DNA of 64,000 nt from Amyelois transitella (lineage: Eukaryota; Arthropoda; Insecta; Lepidoptera; Pyralidae), in assembly GCF_032362555.1 (NCBI RefSeq), contig NC_083520.1:8556001-8620000 (forward strand), given 5' to 3'. The translations under genes were made by a program, and so were the position numbers. Of the stretch, positions 1 through 12,200 are shown one piece after another (position 1 is the stretch's first letter; each line of letters opens with the position of its first letter). The notes under the pieces are model-generated. The model searched no databases, was not told where the DNA came from, and worked only from the letters and a program-made list of their open reading frames with translations.

Positions 1-2718
1 GAGGCCTTACCCAAATTCACAGGTAGCTTGATATACATATTACAGCTTTGTTTGAAGTGAGGCGTAAAACGGAATTAAGTGTGCCTGTCTAACATTTTAC
101 TCAAATCGTGTAGTATGGAAATGGAGATAGAGAGAGATGGCGCTAGAGACAATTATCACAGGCAGGGAATTTCCGCTCAATTTACCCTTATTTATCTTTT
201 ATACTTTTGTTTGTAACGAATAAAATCAAAAACTAATAGACCTTTTTTGGCGAAATTTGGCACAGAGATAGTATAGACCTTCCAGAAAAACTTTCTTAAT
301 TGCCACTTTTTCTTAAAATTCCCTCGGAATGGGAATTTGAGTTAAATGCGAGCTGAGGCTAACAGCAGTCTCTCATACATCTAACCACAGTAAGTTTCAG
401 TTTACGCCTAGTTTTAAACGAAGCTTTCAAACTTGTTATGTCATTAGTCCAATTTTAGATTTTATTGAATTGTGATCGACTTTATGTATATTTGAGATTA
501 AATAAATCGTTATTATGAATTTTGTCCTTTGAATGTTATCGATTTTCCTACCTTATATTTTGATTCGAGGTAAGTTTTGGTTTGCATATTAATCCCATAA
601 CATGCTGTTGTATCAAACGAATGCTGTGTTATTTTGGAAATTTATTTATTAAAATTTGTTCTTATTTATTTATTTCTGCGCAGTTCGGGATGGAATAACA
701 GTGCGTGTGACACCGGGGCGGCGCAGTAAGTATATCAATATAAATTGAATATTGGAAAGAAATATTCGGCTGAAATTAAGACAATGAATTGGCAATTATT
801 GGCAATAATCATTTCAAAATTTTCGTTCCAGATAATATAACAAGATCGTGGGTTTTATGAGATGCGCGTAATTAAACGTGATCGTAGTGGTAGATCAAGG
901 CAAGCCTTCACTCGCGATGTTATGGGTAAATTATGTATTTTTCATGCCAAAATACCTAACAAAATACCACCAATTGTTCAAAACCGATCTATTATCAACC
1001 AATTGTAGGGAATAAAAAGTTAAAAGGCTGATAATTTTGGTCAGTACGGTCAGCAAATGAACAACTGTCTATTTTTGGATAGAGAACAGACATCGCGAGC
1101 AAAGGCTTGTCAAAAAAATATGTAATAAATACTTAACTATCTTAAGTGCAGTAGTACGATTTGATCAATATATCTGTGATATTCGCATTTGGTAGTTTAG
1201 AATTAAAAAGTCTGATTTTTGTGTTGTTAATGTTATTTAATTTTACACATTCCAAAACTGATAATCGATTTATTTTTGAATATTGCGTTCTCTTTCCTAT
1301 TCTTACTGAGTGCTGTTGAACCAAATGCGGATAACTTTCGGTTATTTACATTTCAAAACTGCTGCACTTAAGTTGGATAGGAAAATAATAAATATATAAT
1401 TACTTAATAAAATCTAAACGTTATAGTTACCGTTTAGCAGTAAGGTTACGAAAAAAGTAAATACTGTCTCAAATTCGTTCATGATGTTTAATGGAGTTTA
1501 TCGTATTTTCAGATTAAGACAATTCATGATTGATTACTTAAATTAAGTTAAAAATCTTGCAGGCCAAGCATTTGCATATGATACGTCACATGTCTTTTTT
1601 GAGATAAAAAAGGTAATTTGCTAATTACCCTTTCTACAATGGAATTTTTAAAGGCACCATATTTTAACATTTGTCCTTAGCGCACCGAATACCTAAATTC
1701 AAATGTAAAACGCTTAGTTAAAAATGTAAGTACATTATAAATTATTATAATCCAGGGATTACTATAATAAAATTTACAAAATGAATTACGAAAACAATTT
1801 GCATAGTATTTGTTTAGTATAATTTTTATAAGAAATGTTTATGTCAAAAATGATGTTTCTTTATTGTTTCAGTAAGTTAGTCCTTAAATAATAAAAAAAG
1901 TAAACGAAAATAGTCTATTTCTGCATATCGAACGAAATAGGGTGGGACTGATATTGTAAGTAATGATGTTGAGATAATGGAGATGTAAGTAAAGCTTATG
2001 TACAATCAAACTGCTCAAATTCATCTCAATTACCGCCTCAAAGTCATTGAGTTATAACCAGGGGGTAACTTGGCATTGAAACGTTGACTGTACAGTAAAT
2101 AATTTTAAGTACAATAATAGTTTTTCTTTCAACGTAAATATGAAAAGTTACAATTTACTTTTTGGTTATTGTCTAAATTATATAATTTTATGATTATGGA
2201 ATTTTTTAAATTTTTATTATGTTAAATAATTTGTCAGTGATTGAATAAAATACTTACTACATTACCAAGGCATCATTACTTTTTAATTCAAAGAAAATTA
2301 TAATTTGTTTTGCCATCCATTGACATAGAAAGAAAATCGGTCCGGTAATCCTAGTCACATTTCAATTATGTAAAAACGAACGAATTAATTTTTTTAAACA
2401 TTTACATATTAAAGTCATAAATATATCTGAGATATAACGTTTGTGTACTTATTAAAGTAAGTTATTTACTTGTAGATAAAACCCTTGAAAAATAAATAAG
2501 TGTATATGAAATATGTTTATATTTTTAAAAAAAGCTCATATTATTAGAACAATAGTAGAATTGAGAACCTCCTATTTTGAAGTCTGTTAGGAATTAAATG
2601 GTACCTAAGTAACAATCGAACCATAATAATCCCCCAGTTTAAGAAACGATTCGTGTACCTAAATGGAAACATAAAAAAATCATGCAAGCCATAATTTATT
2701 TAATTAAAAGAAAAAGTA
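1..2718. other. AT-rich gene-free DNA
   Basis: No convincing coding frame apart from the small candidate exon at 684-725. The rest is AT-rich with many stops in all frames. No recognised repeat was found here. Confidence 0.5.
684..725 (+). CDS. orphan candidate exon, 42 nt
   Basis: A GC-rich 42-nt segment sits between a good acceptor (long T-rich tract ending TTTCTGCGCAG) and a strong donor (GTAAGT). Two of three frames are open; one reads RDGITVRVTPGRR. Its length is a multiple of three, as expected of a cassette or micro-exon. No partner exons were identified; splicing to the next acceptor near 831 would reach a stop quickly. It may belong to a gene left of the window or be a chance match. 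Confidence 0.25.
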
Positions 2719-3335
2719 GAGCATGTGAAAGAGTTTGTTTATCTAGGATCGAAGTTTACATCAGATGGCAAGTGTGATAGTGAAATTGAAAGGAAAGTGA
2801 ACGCGGGAAACATGATGAATGGAGCGTTGCATGCCTTTATGAGAATTCAGAAACTGTCCAAAAAGGCTCGCCGGACTGAGCATAAGGGCGTGTTGGTCCC
2901 AATATTAATGTATGGGAGTGAAAGTTGGGTATGGCAAAAGAAGCACGAAAGCAGAATAAATTCAGTGGAAATGTGAGCGTTAAGGAGTATGTTCGGTATA
3001 AAATTGAGTGACCGGATAAGAAACAGCGTGATAAGGGAAGGGAATCTAAAAGAAGATATAGTAACAGGTATAGAAAAGAGTATGTTAAGGTGGTATGTCA
3101 TGTATGGTCATGTGGAGGCGATGCATGAAAGCAGGTTGACTAAGCCAATATACAAGGAGTGTGGACGGAAAGGTCGGATTGGAAAGGATGTCTTGGCAAA
3201 AGATCAAGTCAAGAGTACCGGAAACCGATGAACTTGCATGAAGAGAGTGGATAAAGCGAAAGAAGTATGCAGGGACCATGGCAACTCTCCTACCCCTCTG
3301 GCAAAGAGCCGGGATTTTATGTATGTATGGCGCTC
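2719..3335 (+). mobile_element. decayed 3' fragment of RTE-like LINE
   Basis: Broken frames at 2725-2976 and 2989-3231 match the C-terminal third of the better LINE copy at 38089-39693: FVYLGSKFTSDGK, YGSESWVWQKKHESRIN, then KLSDRIRNSVIRE. Frameshifts and stops break the frame. It ends with the same terminal motif (CCTACCCCTC...GGGATTTTATGTATGTATG) as the other copies. It is a 5'-truncated dead copy. Confidence 0.85.
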
Positions 3336-4294
3336 TTTGTCAATGATATGTAAGACATTGTGGAAGAATCTTGCACCGGGAGCACAAAAGTACGACACAC
3401 TAGTTAGGACATTTGACTCAAGGGCTCCAGTCTTATGTAATAAATAATCAAGAGTCCAAATACAGGTATCTGGAAGAAGAAACAGCTAAAGTTTCATAGG
3501 AAAACATGTTGTCTAACGTACTAGTACTGTAACTGTAACTAGTAATATTTTCGAAAAATCCTTCACTTGGTGCCTGATTAATAAATTGGGCTGCAAATGA
3601 AACTAGTTATAAAGTATGGAAATACTGTAAATTGAAGATGTAAACTTTAAAAAGATATGTATTTTGGAATTTCAAATATATATTTTGATGTCAATTGAAA
3701 ATTAACATCGTGAAACATTATACCTACTGTGATTTCTAGTCAAGCTCTAAACTTTTTTTAAAATTATTCCAGTATTAAACCTGTGCTCACTATGGCTAAA
3801 ACAACTTGGAGTAGTAGATATAATCTTTTAGGATGAGACCCAACAGTATTAGAGCCATGTTGGATAATGGAATTGAGACTGGTATATGTTGCCCGCCTAT
3901 TGCTTCAAGGTGACTCCCAAATAATTATAAACACATTAAAGATCCTCATTTTATTATCTAGTAGTAAAAATTGTAAAAGGCAAAATACTTCAGTTCAATC
4001 AACTTAACAACATAGTACATTCATTGCAGTATCATCCAAGTTGTTTGTCTGTTGTAAATAGTGATATACAAAATATCTATGTAATATACTTGAACTGGAA
4101 ATAAATTATACAATAAACAGGTGTTCTCATACTTTCTATTAAAATTTGTATTGTACAGATGTATTGTATTCAATGTTCATTTAGTGCTTTTATAGGTTGG
4201 TATCAATATTGTAAAATATCATTAGGTATGTATTATTTTATTTAACCAGCACATTTATCAAAATAAACTTGTTACTGAAACTGTTTTTAAGTTA
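3336..4294. other. intergenic, no gene seen
   Basis: AT-rich DNA with several AATAAA motifs on both strands. It lies downstream of SYF2 and may contain 3'UTR of a + strand gene left of the window, but I see no coding support. Confidence 0.4.
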
Positions 4295-4300
4295 TTTATT
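4295..4300 (-). promoter_or_regulatory. probable SYF2 poly(A) signal
   Basis: TTTATT on the + strand reads AATAAA on the minus strand, 118 nt past the SYF2 stop codon. It is the first good hexamer downstream of the gene. Confidence 0.45.
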
Positions 4301-4417
4301 CTATCCATTGACAATTACACAAAATAACAGTACTTGATATACCTGGTTGTTATATAAATAACTAGAGAAAAAAGAGTACTTATACTATCTTAAGCAACTA
4401 ATATTTACACTATATTT

Positions 4418-5119
4418 CTATATTGCTGTTCCTCTTTCCAAATTTTGTTTGATCTCTGCCGTGTGCTCCCCATAGAATCGCTCCAACTTCTTATTGAACT
4501 TAGCATTTCTCTCATTGATATAATCAATATCTGCATCATCATTGTGAATACGTCTACGGGAATATTTAGCACGCTTTGCTATCTGACCCTCCAAATCATT
4601 TACCATTTTATCAACAGCCTCCTTACGATCTTGATGCATGCCGTGAATAATAACATTTGGCCCTCCATAGAATGCATCACCATATTTTTGTTTTTCCTTT
4701 TCATACTGTTCCATATCAGCTGCAGGCATATTTTTTACTAACCTATTGTACTGACGCACGGTCGCTTGCTCATACGTTGAGAATCCTTGATCCGGGTTCT
4801 TTTTCTTCTTTTTACGCTCTAGTCTCTCTGCTTCTGTTGCAGAAATGTTAAGAAGTTTAACTCTGTCGTAATTTTTACCCTCTTGTTCAGCCTCTTCGCG
4901 TTTATTCTGGTCATCGAGTAACCACTCAGCCTGGCGACGTTTGGCTTCATAGTTCGGAGGCAGTTTATTCCTAGCTTCTTCAGCGACAACTTCCTGATGA
5001 TTATGTGTTCTGGCCTCGTTACGAGCCGAATGTAAAGAACGTAATCTCTTCATGCGTTCTGCTTGTTTCTCAGCAAAAGTCATTGTTTTCTTATCTGAAA
5101 TATCTTCAGCTGAACTCAT
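4418..5119 (-). CDS. SYF2: SYF2 pre-mRNA-splicing factor
   Basis: Recognised as SYF2 (p29/GCIP-interacting protein), a component of the Prp19/NineTeen-associated spliceosome that acts in the nucleus. The open frame is intronless and gives 233 aa, close to the usual animal length of about 240. The family signature is clear: an N-terminal basic coiled coil (FAEKQAERMKRLRSLHSARN), LPPNYEAKRRQAEWLLDD, a KKKKK cluster, then GFSTYEQATVRQYNRLVK and a C-terminal half ending IDYINERNAKFNKKLERFYG. The frame is open 12 nt further upstream, but that codon is TTG; the first ATG is at 5119 (MSSAEDISDKK). The gene is divergent from Clic, whose ATG lies about 1.1 kb away, so a shared promoter region is possible. 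No odd residues were seen. Confidence 0.96.
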   Translation of the reverse strand: MSSAEDISDKKTMTFAEKQAERMKRLRSLHSARNEARTHNHQEVVAEEARNKLPPNYEAKRRQAEWLLDDQNKREEAEQEGKNYDRVKLLNISATEAERLERKKKKKNPDQGFSTYEQATVRQYNRLVKNMPAADMEQYEKEKQKYGDAFYGGPNVIIHGMHQDRKEAVDKMVNDLEGQIAKRAKYSRRRIHNDDADIDYINERNAKFNKKLERFYGEHTAEIKQNLERGTAI

Positions 5120-6206
5120 TGTGGCTTGCAATGCCTAATTTTTGTGACCCAAATATTTTTATTGATTGTTGTTAGGTAATGAGACAGAGGAAATATATAA
5201 ATGAGATTACACAGAAATAATCAAAAACAAAGGCAAATTCCAAAATCACACGTTAATAAATTGTTTACTGACAGTGACAGTAGGGATGCCAATCTGATAT
5301 CGAAGAATCGTTTAATCGATATTTGAAGCCCAAAAGATATTTTTTTATTAAATATTTTTGTAGTACTGTATCGATTCATAGAATTTCAAGGGTGAAAGTT
5401 TTAAAATGATAAAACAATTTAATTTTGTTAAGTATGATTTCTGCTGACAAAAACTAAAGTATTATATTGACGAAATATGTTTATTACATTTATAAACAAA
5501 ACTAATAATAAATCTAACTAATTAAAATAATGCAAAATACCTGTCACTATTTGAATATCAATCCTATCTTAAAGCCAAATAGCTGAACGTGGCCTATCAG
5601 TCTTTACTAGACTGTAGGCTCTGTCTACCCCGCAAGGGTGTGATATAGATGTGATTATATGTATGTATGTATGCAAAATTTCTAAGTAAAATGAAATGAT
5701 TGTTATTTTCTTATCTAATTCACTGAACTCTGAACTAAAAAAAATAGATTTTACCGGCTAAAGATCAGCTATTATGAAATCTGTCTTGTTTTTCATGAAA
5801 TGGATTTATATTTTATGAAAATTAAATTATAAAAAGTAATAATTACGTTGTAAAATTATAAATGCAAGCTTAAAAAAGAATAGTTTCTTTAGGAATAGAT
5901 CCAATCAACCTAAATTAATTTGTGAATCGATTCATCCGCTTTCGATTCGAATCGATGCAAAAATAGATCTTTTTCTTTTTGAATTATAGACATCACTGAA
6001 GTTGACATTGGCAATTTGGCATTGGCAGATGGCAGAGCAGAGCGAACGAACAAGAGAAGTGAAAACAGTGAGTGAGTCGGTCGTTGTCTCGTTAGGCGTG
6101 GGCAAAAAAAAAACAGTTTGTCAGTGTTTTTTATCGGTGACGGTTGTGTGAAAAGTTGTGTGCCAAGTACATTTTGTAACAAGTCTTAGTGTTGAACAAC
6201 TACACG
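5120..6206. promoter_or_regulatory. divergent intergenic promoter region, SYF2/Clic
   Basis: This 1.1-kb spacer separates SYF2 (-) from Clic (+). The Clic-proximal part (about 6000-6206) is richer in G and C, with a TCAGT initiator-like match near 6121, and probably holds the Clic 5'UTR. No TATA box stands out. A family-A repeat fragment lies at 5575-5673. Confidence 0.5.
5575..5673 (-). repeat. family A dispersed repeat (fragment)
   Basis: Minus-strand copy of the most abundant short repeat in the window. The diagnostic core is CGTCTATATCCCTTGCGGGG, then GTAGACAGAGCCAACAGTCTTGAAAAGACTG split over a short hairpin. It ends in ATGTATGTATG, as other copies do. Confidence 0.8.
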
Positions 6207-6275
6207 ATGTCGGATGAAATCGCAGAGAATGGAACAACTAACGGAGATGTCCCAGAAATCGAGCTCATTATTAAG
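6207..6275 (+). CDS. Clic: Clic coding exon 1 (start)
   Basis: ATG followed by 23 codons (MSDEIAENGTTNGDVPEIEL...), ending LIIK at donor GTATAG, phase 0. The acidic N-terminus with PEIELIIK is typical of insect Clic. In-frame joining to exon 2 gives LIIK-ASTIDGRRKG. Confidence 0.93.
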
Positions 6276-9200
6276 GTATAGTTATTTTCCACGTGCTAGT
6301 GAAAGATTATCTTACGGCGGTCACTACGACACGCTTAAAACCGTCGTTGGCCTTCACAGAGATACAAGTGGGAAGAGGTGGCAAACGTAAAAATGTGTGT
6401 ACCTAAACGTTAGTTTTGTGACAAAATAGGTGAATAACATGTAAAAGTTGATACGGGAGTATACAACGTGTGTAGCAGTCATGCATCTGTAAATTGCATG
6501 GTATTGTCGTGCGCTCGTATGCATGAAAGTATATTATTACTGCACTTATAATGCGCGTTATTTAGGTCACTTGCAACTCTGTTATGTTATTTGTTGAGGT
6601 TTTACTCGACATGTCTAAGTAGCTACTTTTGTTGAAGTGTTTTTAAACATTTTCCTCTTTAACTTACATCATCAGATATTATTATTTGTGACTCATTACA
6701 ATATAGACAAAAGTTTGTTGTTAAGAAAACAATAAAGGTTTAATGCATAGATAAAATATATATATATATATTAGTGGCCTAGTCATCTCATATAAATGAT
6801 ATCTCTTGAAGAAAACCTTTGAATAGTCAGTCTTTAGTGTTTTGTATTCTTTGTTCTGCAGGTGAATCTGGAAGGAACACCTAGTAATGAAACGGTGTTT
6901 TTCTCATATTGAATGCAATAAAATAATGGTGGAATACAATATCCATGTAGAATAAACTTTCTTACTATCACAAAATTATTAAAAGTACCTGTTAACATAA
7001 TCCTAATCAGTTATGATACTTATCAGTATAATTTATAGAGATATGCAACTGATATAGCAAGGCTTACTATAGTTAAGAAACTGAATGTTTATTCCATGAC
7101 ACAATTTTTATGAGAAAACATAAACAAAATTTCCAGGTAGCTCCTTTGGTGTGAAATAAAAATTCCTCTTTCTGAAAGATTTATGGCATGTAAAATAGCA
7201 TGTAGTATATTCTAGTACTCTCTAAAGTAATCACATGCCAAATTCCAGCTCTGTATTCATAGTTATGGATATAAACATTATTTGTCTGACACTTAGTTAA
7301 AAAAAAAATTATTTGTCTGATCCCAATTACATAATAAACATAATACTTAACCTTTATGGTGCAGCATAACTGGTTTGAATCCTGGCCAGGTCATGATGAG
7401 AAATGAACTTTATTTTATTAGTAAAATACATTGTTAGGTACATATGGCCATAGTGAATGAACATGAATAGAATTTATCAAATAAATGAAGGTAACCTGCT
7501 AATACAAATAAATGATGAAAATTTGAAAAAATATTTATGTATGATGTTTAATTGTAGGTATGTAAGAGTAACAATTTAATTTTTTTCAAAAAGAACACAA
7601 ATTAATTCACTACAATAAATAAGTTTTCAGTTCAATCTTATGTTCGTGTTTGCAGCCACAGTTTTATTACATTTTTAGTAGGTAATTATTTCACAAAAAA
7701 AATATCTAAATAGATATTTGTGATTTTTTTTGTCAAGAAAACTACCAATAAAGTTGAAGAATTTTTATATATTCTGTTTGCAACATGGGAATAAAAAAAA
7801 TTTGGGCCTGTTATTTCTAATTTAGAGTTAGGGAGTGTAGGGTACAAGTGAATGTTGTTGTGTTGTCACTGCAAAAACGAATACTCTTACTGAAAGCACT
7901 TTATAGAATAAATTAACTTCAGTTTAAAAAAATCTTAATGGTTAAAAATGCAGACTTTCAAAACAGACTTATTACTTTCTAGAGTAAAAAGTTATATTGA
8001 AACACAAGTTTCGAACTTAACTTCGAGGCTGACTCAATCTGTGTAATTTGTCCCATATATTATTTATTTCGATTAGACAACAGAGCTATGTTGTTATACC
8101 TCTGCCAAGGTAGACTGGACTCACTTCATGTAAAACTTCTCGCTGATTTAGCTAGCTTTGTTCCGCACAAGTTTGCGAATTTATTTACACTAATGAGCCT
8201 TATTTTTAATTTTTAAACAAGAATTAATAATACGGTAAGAATATGTAAGATACATAAATGAATAAAAGCACTACTTATAAATGAACAATTGAACAGCTAT
8301 TGATTTCGTACAGACATTTATTATATTTTTAAATTGGTATCCCATGCATAAAATCACAAATGAAGAACTTGATAGTGGTTCTAGCTTTAATTATAACTCC
8401 TCTCTTTTAAACACTTCGGATATCCTCCAAGATAGATGGAGAAGGTAGATGTATGTATGTATATGTTCGATCAACATTCGTGAATAAGCCCCTTGACAAG
8501 ACAGGAAGAATGAATTACTTGTGATCATTTGTATGAACGACAACATTAATTATTTATCCCACCAAAAAAGGCTGCCTTCAGCTGCAAGAAGAAGCGAATT
8601 CTTCTGGAGATATCGCACACATCTCCAAAACAGAAACCTGCGTCCAGGGGAAAGTGACGAGTGGACTTGCGCACGCGACATCGTGCGTCCGGACTCCCCG
8701 ATATTAGCATGAACGACACATATTCATGAAGTATGCTAATAAGGATAATTTCGCTCATGCCACGTACATGGAAAAATCTATTCATAGTACTCATAGCTTG
8801 AGTGAATTGATTATAATGCTTATTCGAAATTAATAAATCCATCACACACACGCACACGTGTCACTTCACGTCTTTATTCTTAACGGGCCCTAGACAGTAT
8901 TGATTAGGCTCTGTATAGGCACGAATACGATCTAGGTAGTGGTTAGTATCTAGTCACAATTTCGAAGGCCACATTATTTCAATCAATGAATTCAATGTTT
9001 CATCAAATATAACCCTTTCACTTGGAGCCTAACATGTCTCGGCAATTTTAGTAAGAGGAGTGAGTCTGAAGAATAAAGATTCCATTCAGTTTTTTCTTCA
9101 ATATATCAGCCTTGTGTTGGTATTAAGAAAGATCCCGTCATGGGATAAGTCCGCCATTGCTAGTGATTTACTTCTTCTATAACTATGTACTATTTGTTGT

Positions 9201-12200
9201 AACTGTGTTAATTTCTGTGCAACAAACATATTACAAAAAAAGAAGAACATAGTTTGCACAATTTTAATTTTCATTGAACAAGGCAAACTCAACTAGAAAC
9301 CAGATGCTAGTATTTATTTTGGTTTCACCTCGTGAACTTTTTTATATATTCTGCCGGCCTCGCTTAAATGTTATTTTTTGCGAATCGACCTCTATCCATA
9401 TCGCTATCGTCTAATCTGGGTAATATTTGTATTATCTCCATACTTTGGTCATGACATTCCTGCACGTCTGATCTGTGACGTAAACTGGTGATAGTTATAA
9501 CATTTCTATATGAGTATCAAAAAAAGTTATTTCTAAATCATTAAGTATATAATTAGTACAAAAATTGTTATTAAATTGGCTGGATAATTCTTTATCTGTT
9601 TTAGGAATTTCATTCGATAACTGATATCGTAATCACATTTAAATTCGTTTAGACATAAAAGGACGGAACTGTGTGTATCTAATTCATTATATCAATAATG
9701 TTAAGGTACGTGACCATGAACATTATGTGACGTGGTTGGATGATGTGATTCTCGAAATGCTGTTGCTAAGTTTTTTTAATCAGTCTTGTAAGTACATATT
9801 ACTGAAATCGATGAGAAGTCTAGAGTATTTTCACTATTAAGTGTCTTATTAAAAATGAAACTCCTTATTTCCTGCCTTAATCAAATCGTTGTTCACGAAT
9901 TTTATCATAATGTGTGAGTCATTTGTGGAAAGTTTAAGCACTTTCGTCTTAAATAAATAATAATTAAACTTGCTTTATTACTTGTCGTCCAATGCCTACT
10001 TGTTCAAAGCCTCCTAATCAATGGATAGCGATTTAAATAACAATCAAATGCAATAGTAACGAATCCATTATGAATCAACTTGTATTGAGCATGTGTAATA
10101 ACATAATGTAACCTATGAAAATAGATGGTGATTGAATCCTCAAATGTTACTCAAGAAAACATGTATTTCTAAATTTGGCATTCAAATGTTGTCCAACTCG
10201 CTATTACCGTCCATCCAGAAAAAACATCACAAAAAAAGTACAAATACTTTGCCAACCATCTAGTCCGCCTACGTAGGACCAACTTTTTTCAAGTAAATAA
10301 TGAATGACTCTGTGCCAGTTGTAATTGAGTTTAAAATTGTTCGAATTCCCTCAAGGCAATCCTTGACATTGACTCATAATCGTATAACGTCGAAGGAATG
10401 ACCTTAGCGGGGATAACTGCATTTCTTGCTACATATTCATTATTACCAACTTTTTCTTCACTTCCATTCTGTTTTTAACTAGTCATAAAAGTTCAATCGA
10501 AAGCGACTAACAATTTTTAAATTGAATTTAGAAACGGGATATTTGGTGATGGTTTTCTATGTATATGTATCCACCGGCGTAAGATTTATTCATGGTAAAT
10601 TGTTGCGCGAATAGTCCGAAACGATACCAGGTACATATATGTATAATTTAATCTATTCATTTACAAGTGAGTAGTCGCAATAGGTGTGAAGTAACTACTC
10701 GTAGAGAACGTTTAAGTACTTTTAACAATTTAAATTGCTAAACGTCTACTTTGTGGTTGATTTAGGTTTGAAGATGATTCTGATTATATTGACAGGAACA
10801 GTAAGATATTAATAGGCTTTTATAAGTAACATCAATACTTAGCATTTGAATTCATTATAAGAATCACAATAACAAATGCCCGTCGAAACTTTTGTTACTA
10901 TTTGAAAATAGCTTTACATCAATTTCTATTGTTAGAACTAACACGATGCCCTGTCTGTTATTATGTTTAATGCGTGGCGAAGTTGTTTAACCATGTCTAG
11001 TATACTGAAGGACACTTCACTCCGCCTTGTTCTTAGGCAATCGTGCTTCATGCATTGCACGACTAACCGGCGCGAGTCTGTGACGAAAGTGCGTGGCGCA
11101 TACGTGTGACAAGAAACTTATGGCATATTCATGGTTAAGTAAACATCTATTGGGTTTAGGGTATTAATATATAATAATATATACGGGACAAATTACACAG
11201 ATTGAGTTAGCCTCGAAGTAAGTTCGAGACTTGTGTTACGAGATGCTAACTCAATGATACTATATTTTATAATAAATACTTATATAGATAAACATCCAAG
11301 ACCCAGGCCAATCAGAAAAAGATCTTTTCTCATCATGCCCTGGCCGGGATTCGAACCCTGGACCTCCCGTGTCACAGACAAGCGTACTACCGCTGCGCCA
11401 CAGAGGCCGCCGGGTATTAGCGTTGCTTTTATTATATGAGCTCATCTTCTCTGCCTGTTATTGGTGTTGGTGTACAAATAATATTATTTCCAAATTGTTA
11501 GGTTTCTATGTTTCCTCAAATAAGATTCGGTCACACTCTGGCAAAATTTAAAGTAATTCCCAAGCCAAATCAAAAACGGTGAAAGATTGAAAAAAGAAAT
11601 CAATTTTGCTATAAACCCTTAGTAAATTATCGAAGTTTGCATTGCATTGTCATTCCTTTCCATGTTTTCTCATAACATTTACTGACATTGAAAGGTTACC
11701 ATCTGACCTATTCTTAGTCTTCATAATTTTGCATGACACGTATAGTTGTAGATTCTAATTTCCCGGTCGTTGATACAAATAAAATTAAAAATTCGTAAAT
11801 ATTCGTCTTACCTACTCAAATAAACTTCAGCCGATTGTGCAAATTATTGTGCCACTTAAAATTTCTCACACTAAATAGCTAAATCATAGTGAAACATTGG
11901 AATTCTGTTTCTTCATAATGTTACATAAACTCGCGGCTCAATGTGGCTCGTTTCTTGCAGTAACAGTACTGGTGTAAGTTGGTGTTAATTTGATTTAAAC
12001 TTCATTTGTGGCGCCATTGTCTTCATTTCTTCTATTTAGATATTTTGGGTAAAACTATTTGGAGAGAATTTTGAATGTTGCTATAAAATAATTTCATTTT
12101 GTACTGCGTGTTGTGATAAATTGACTGATAAATGATTTTATAATTTAACTTCTCAAGTTTTGTACAGTTTCGTCGAAGAAGATAGTTTCAAGGCTGAGGG

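Noticed and set aside
11320-11412. Apparent tRNA gene (A and B boxes)
   Set aside because: Acceptor stem does not pair and the same sequence recurs with a non-tRNA body and tail, so it is a SINE. The same holds for 40644, 41009 and 41363.
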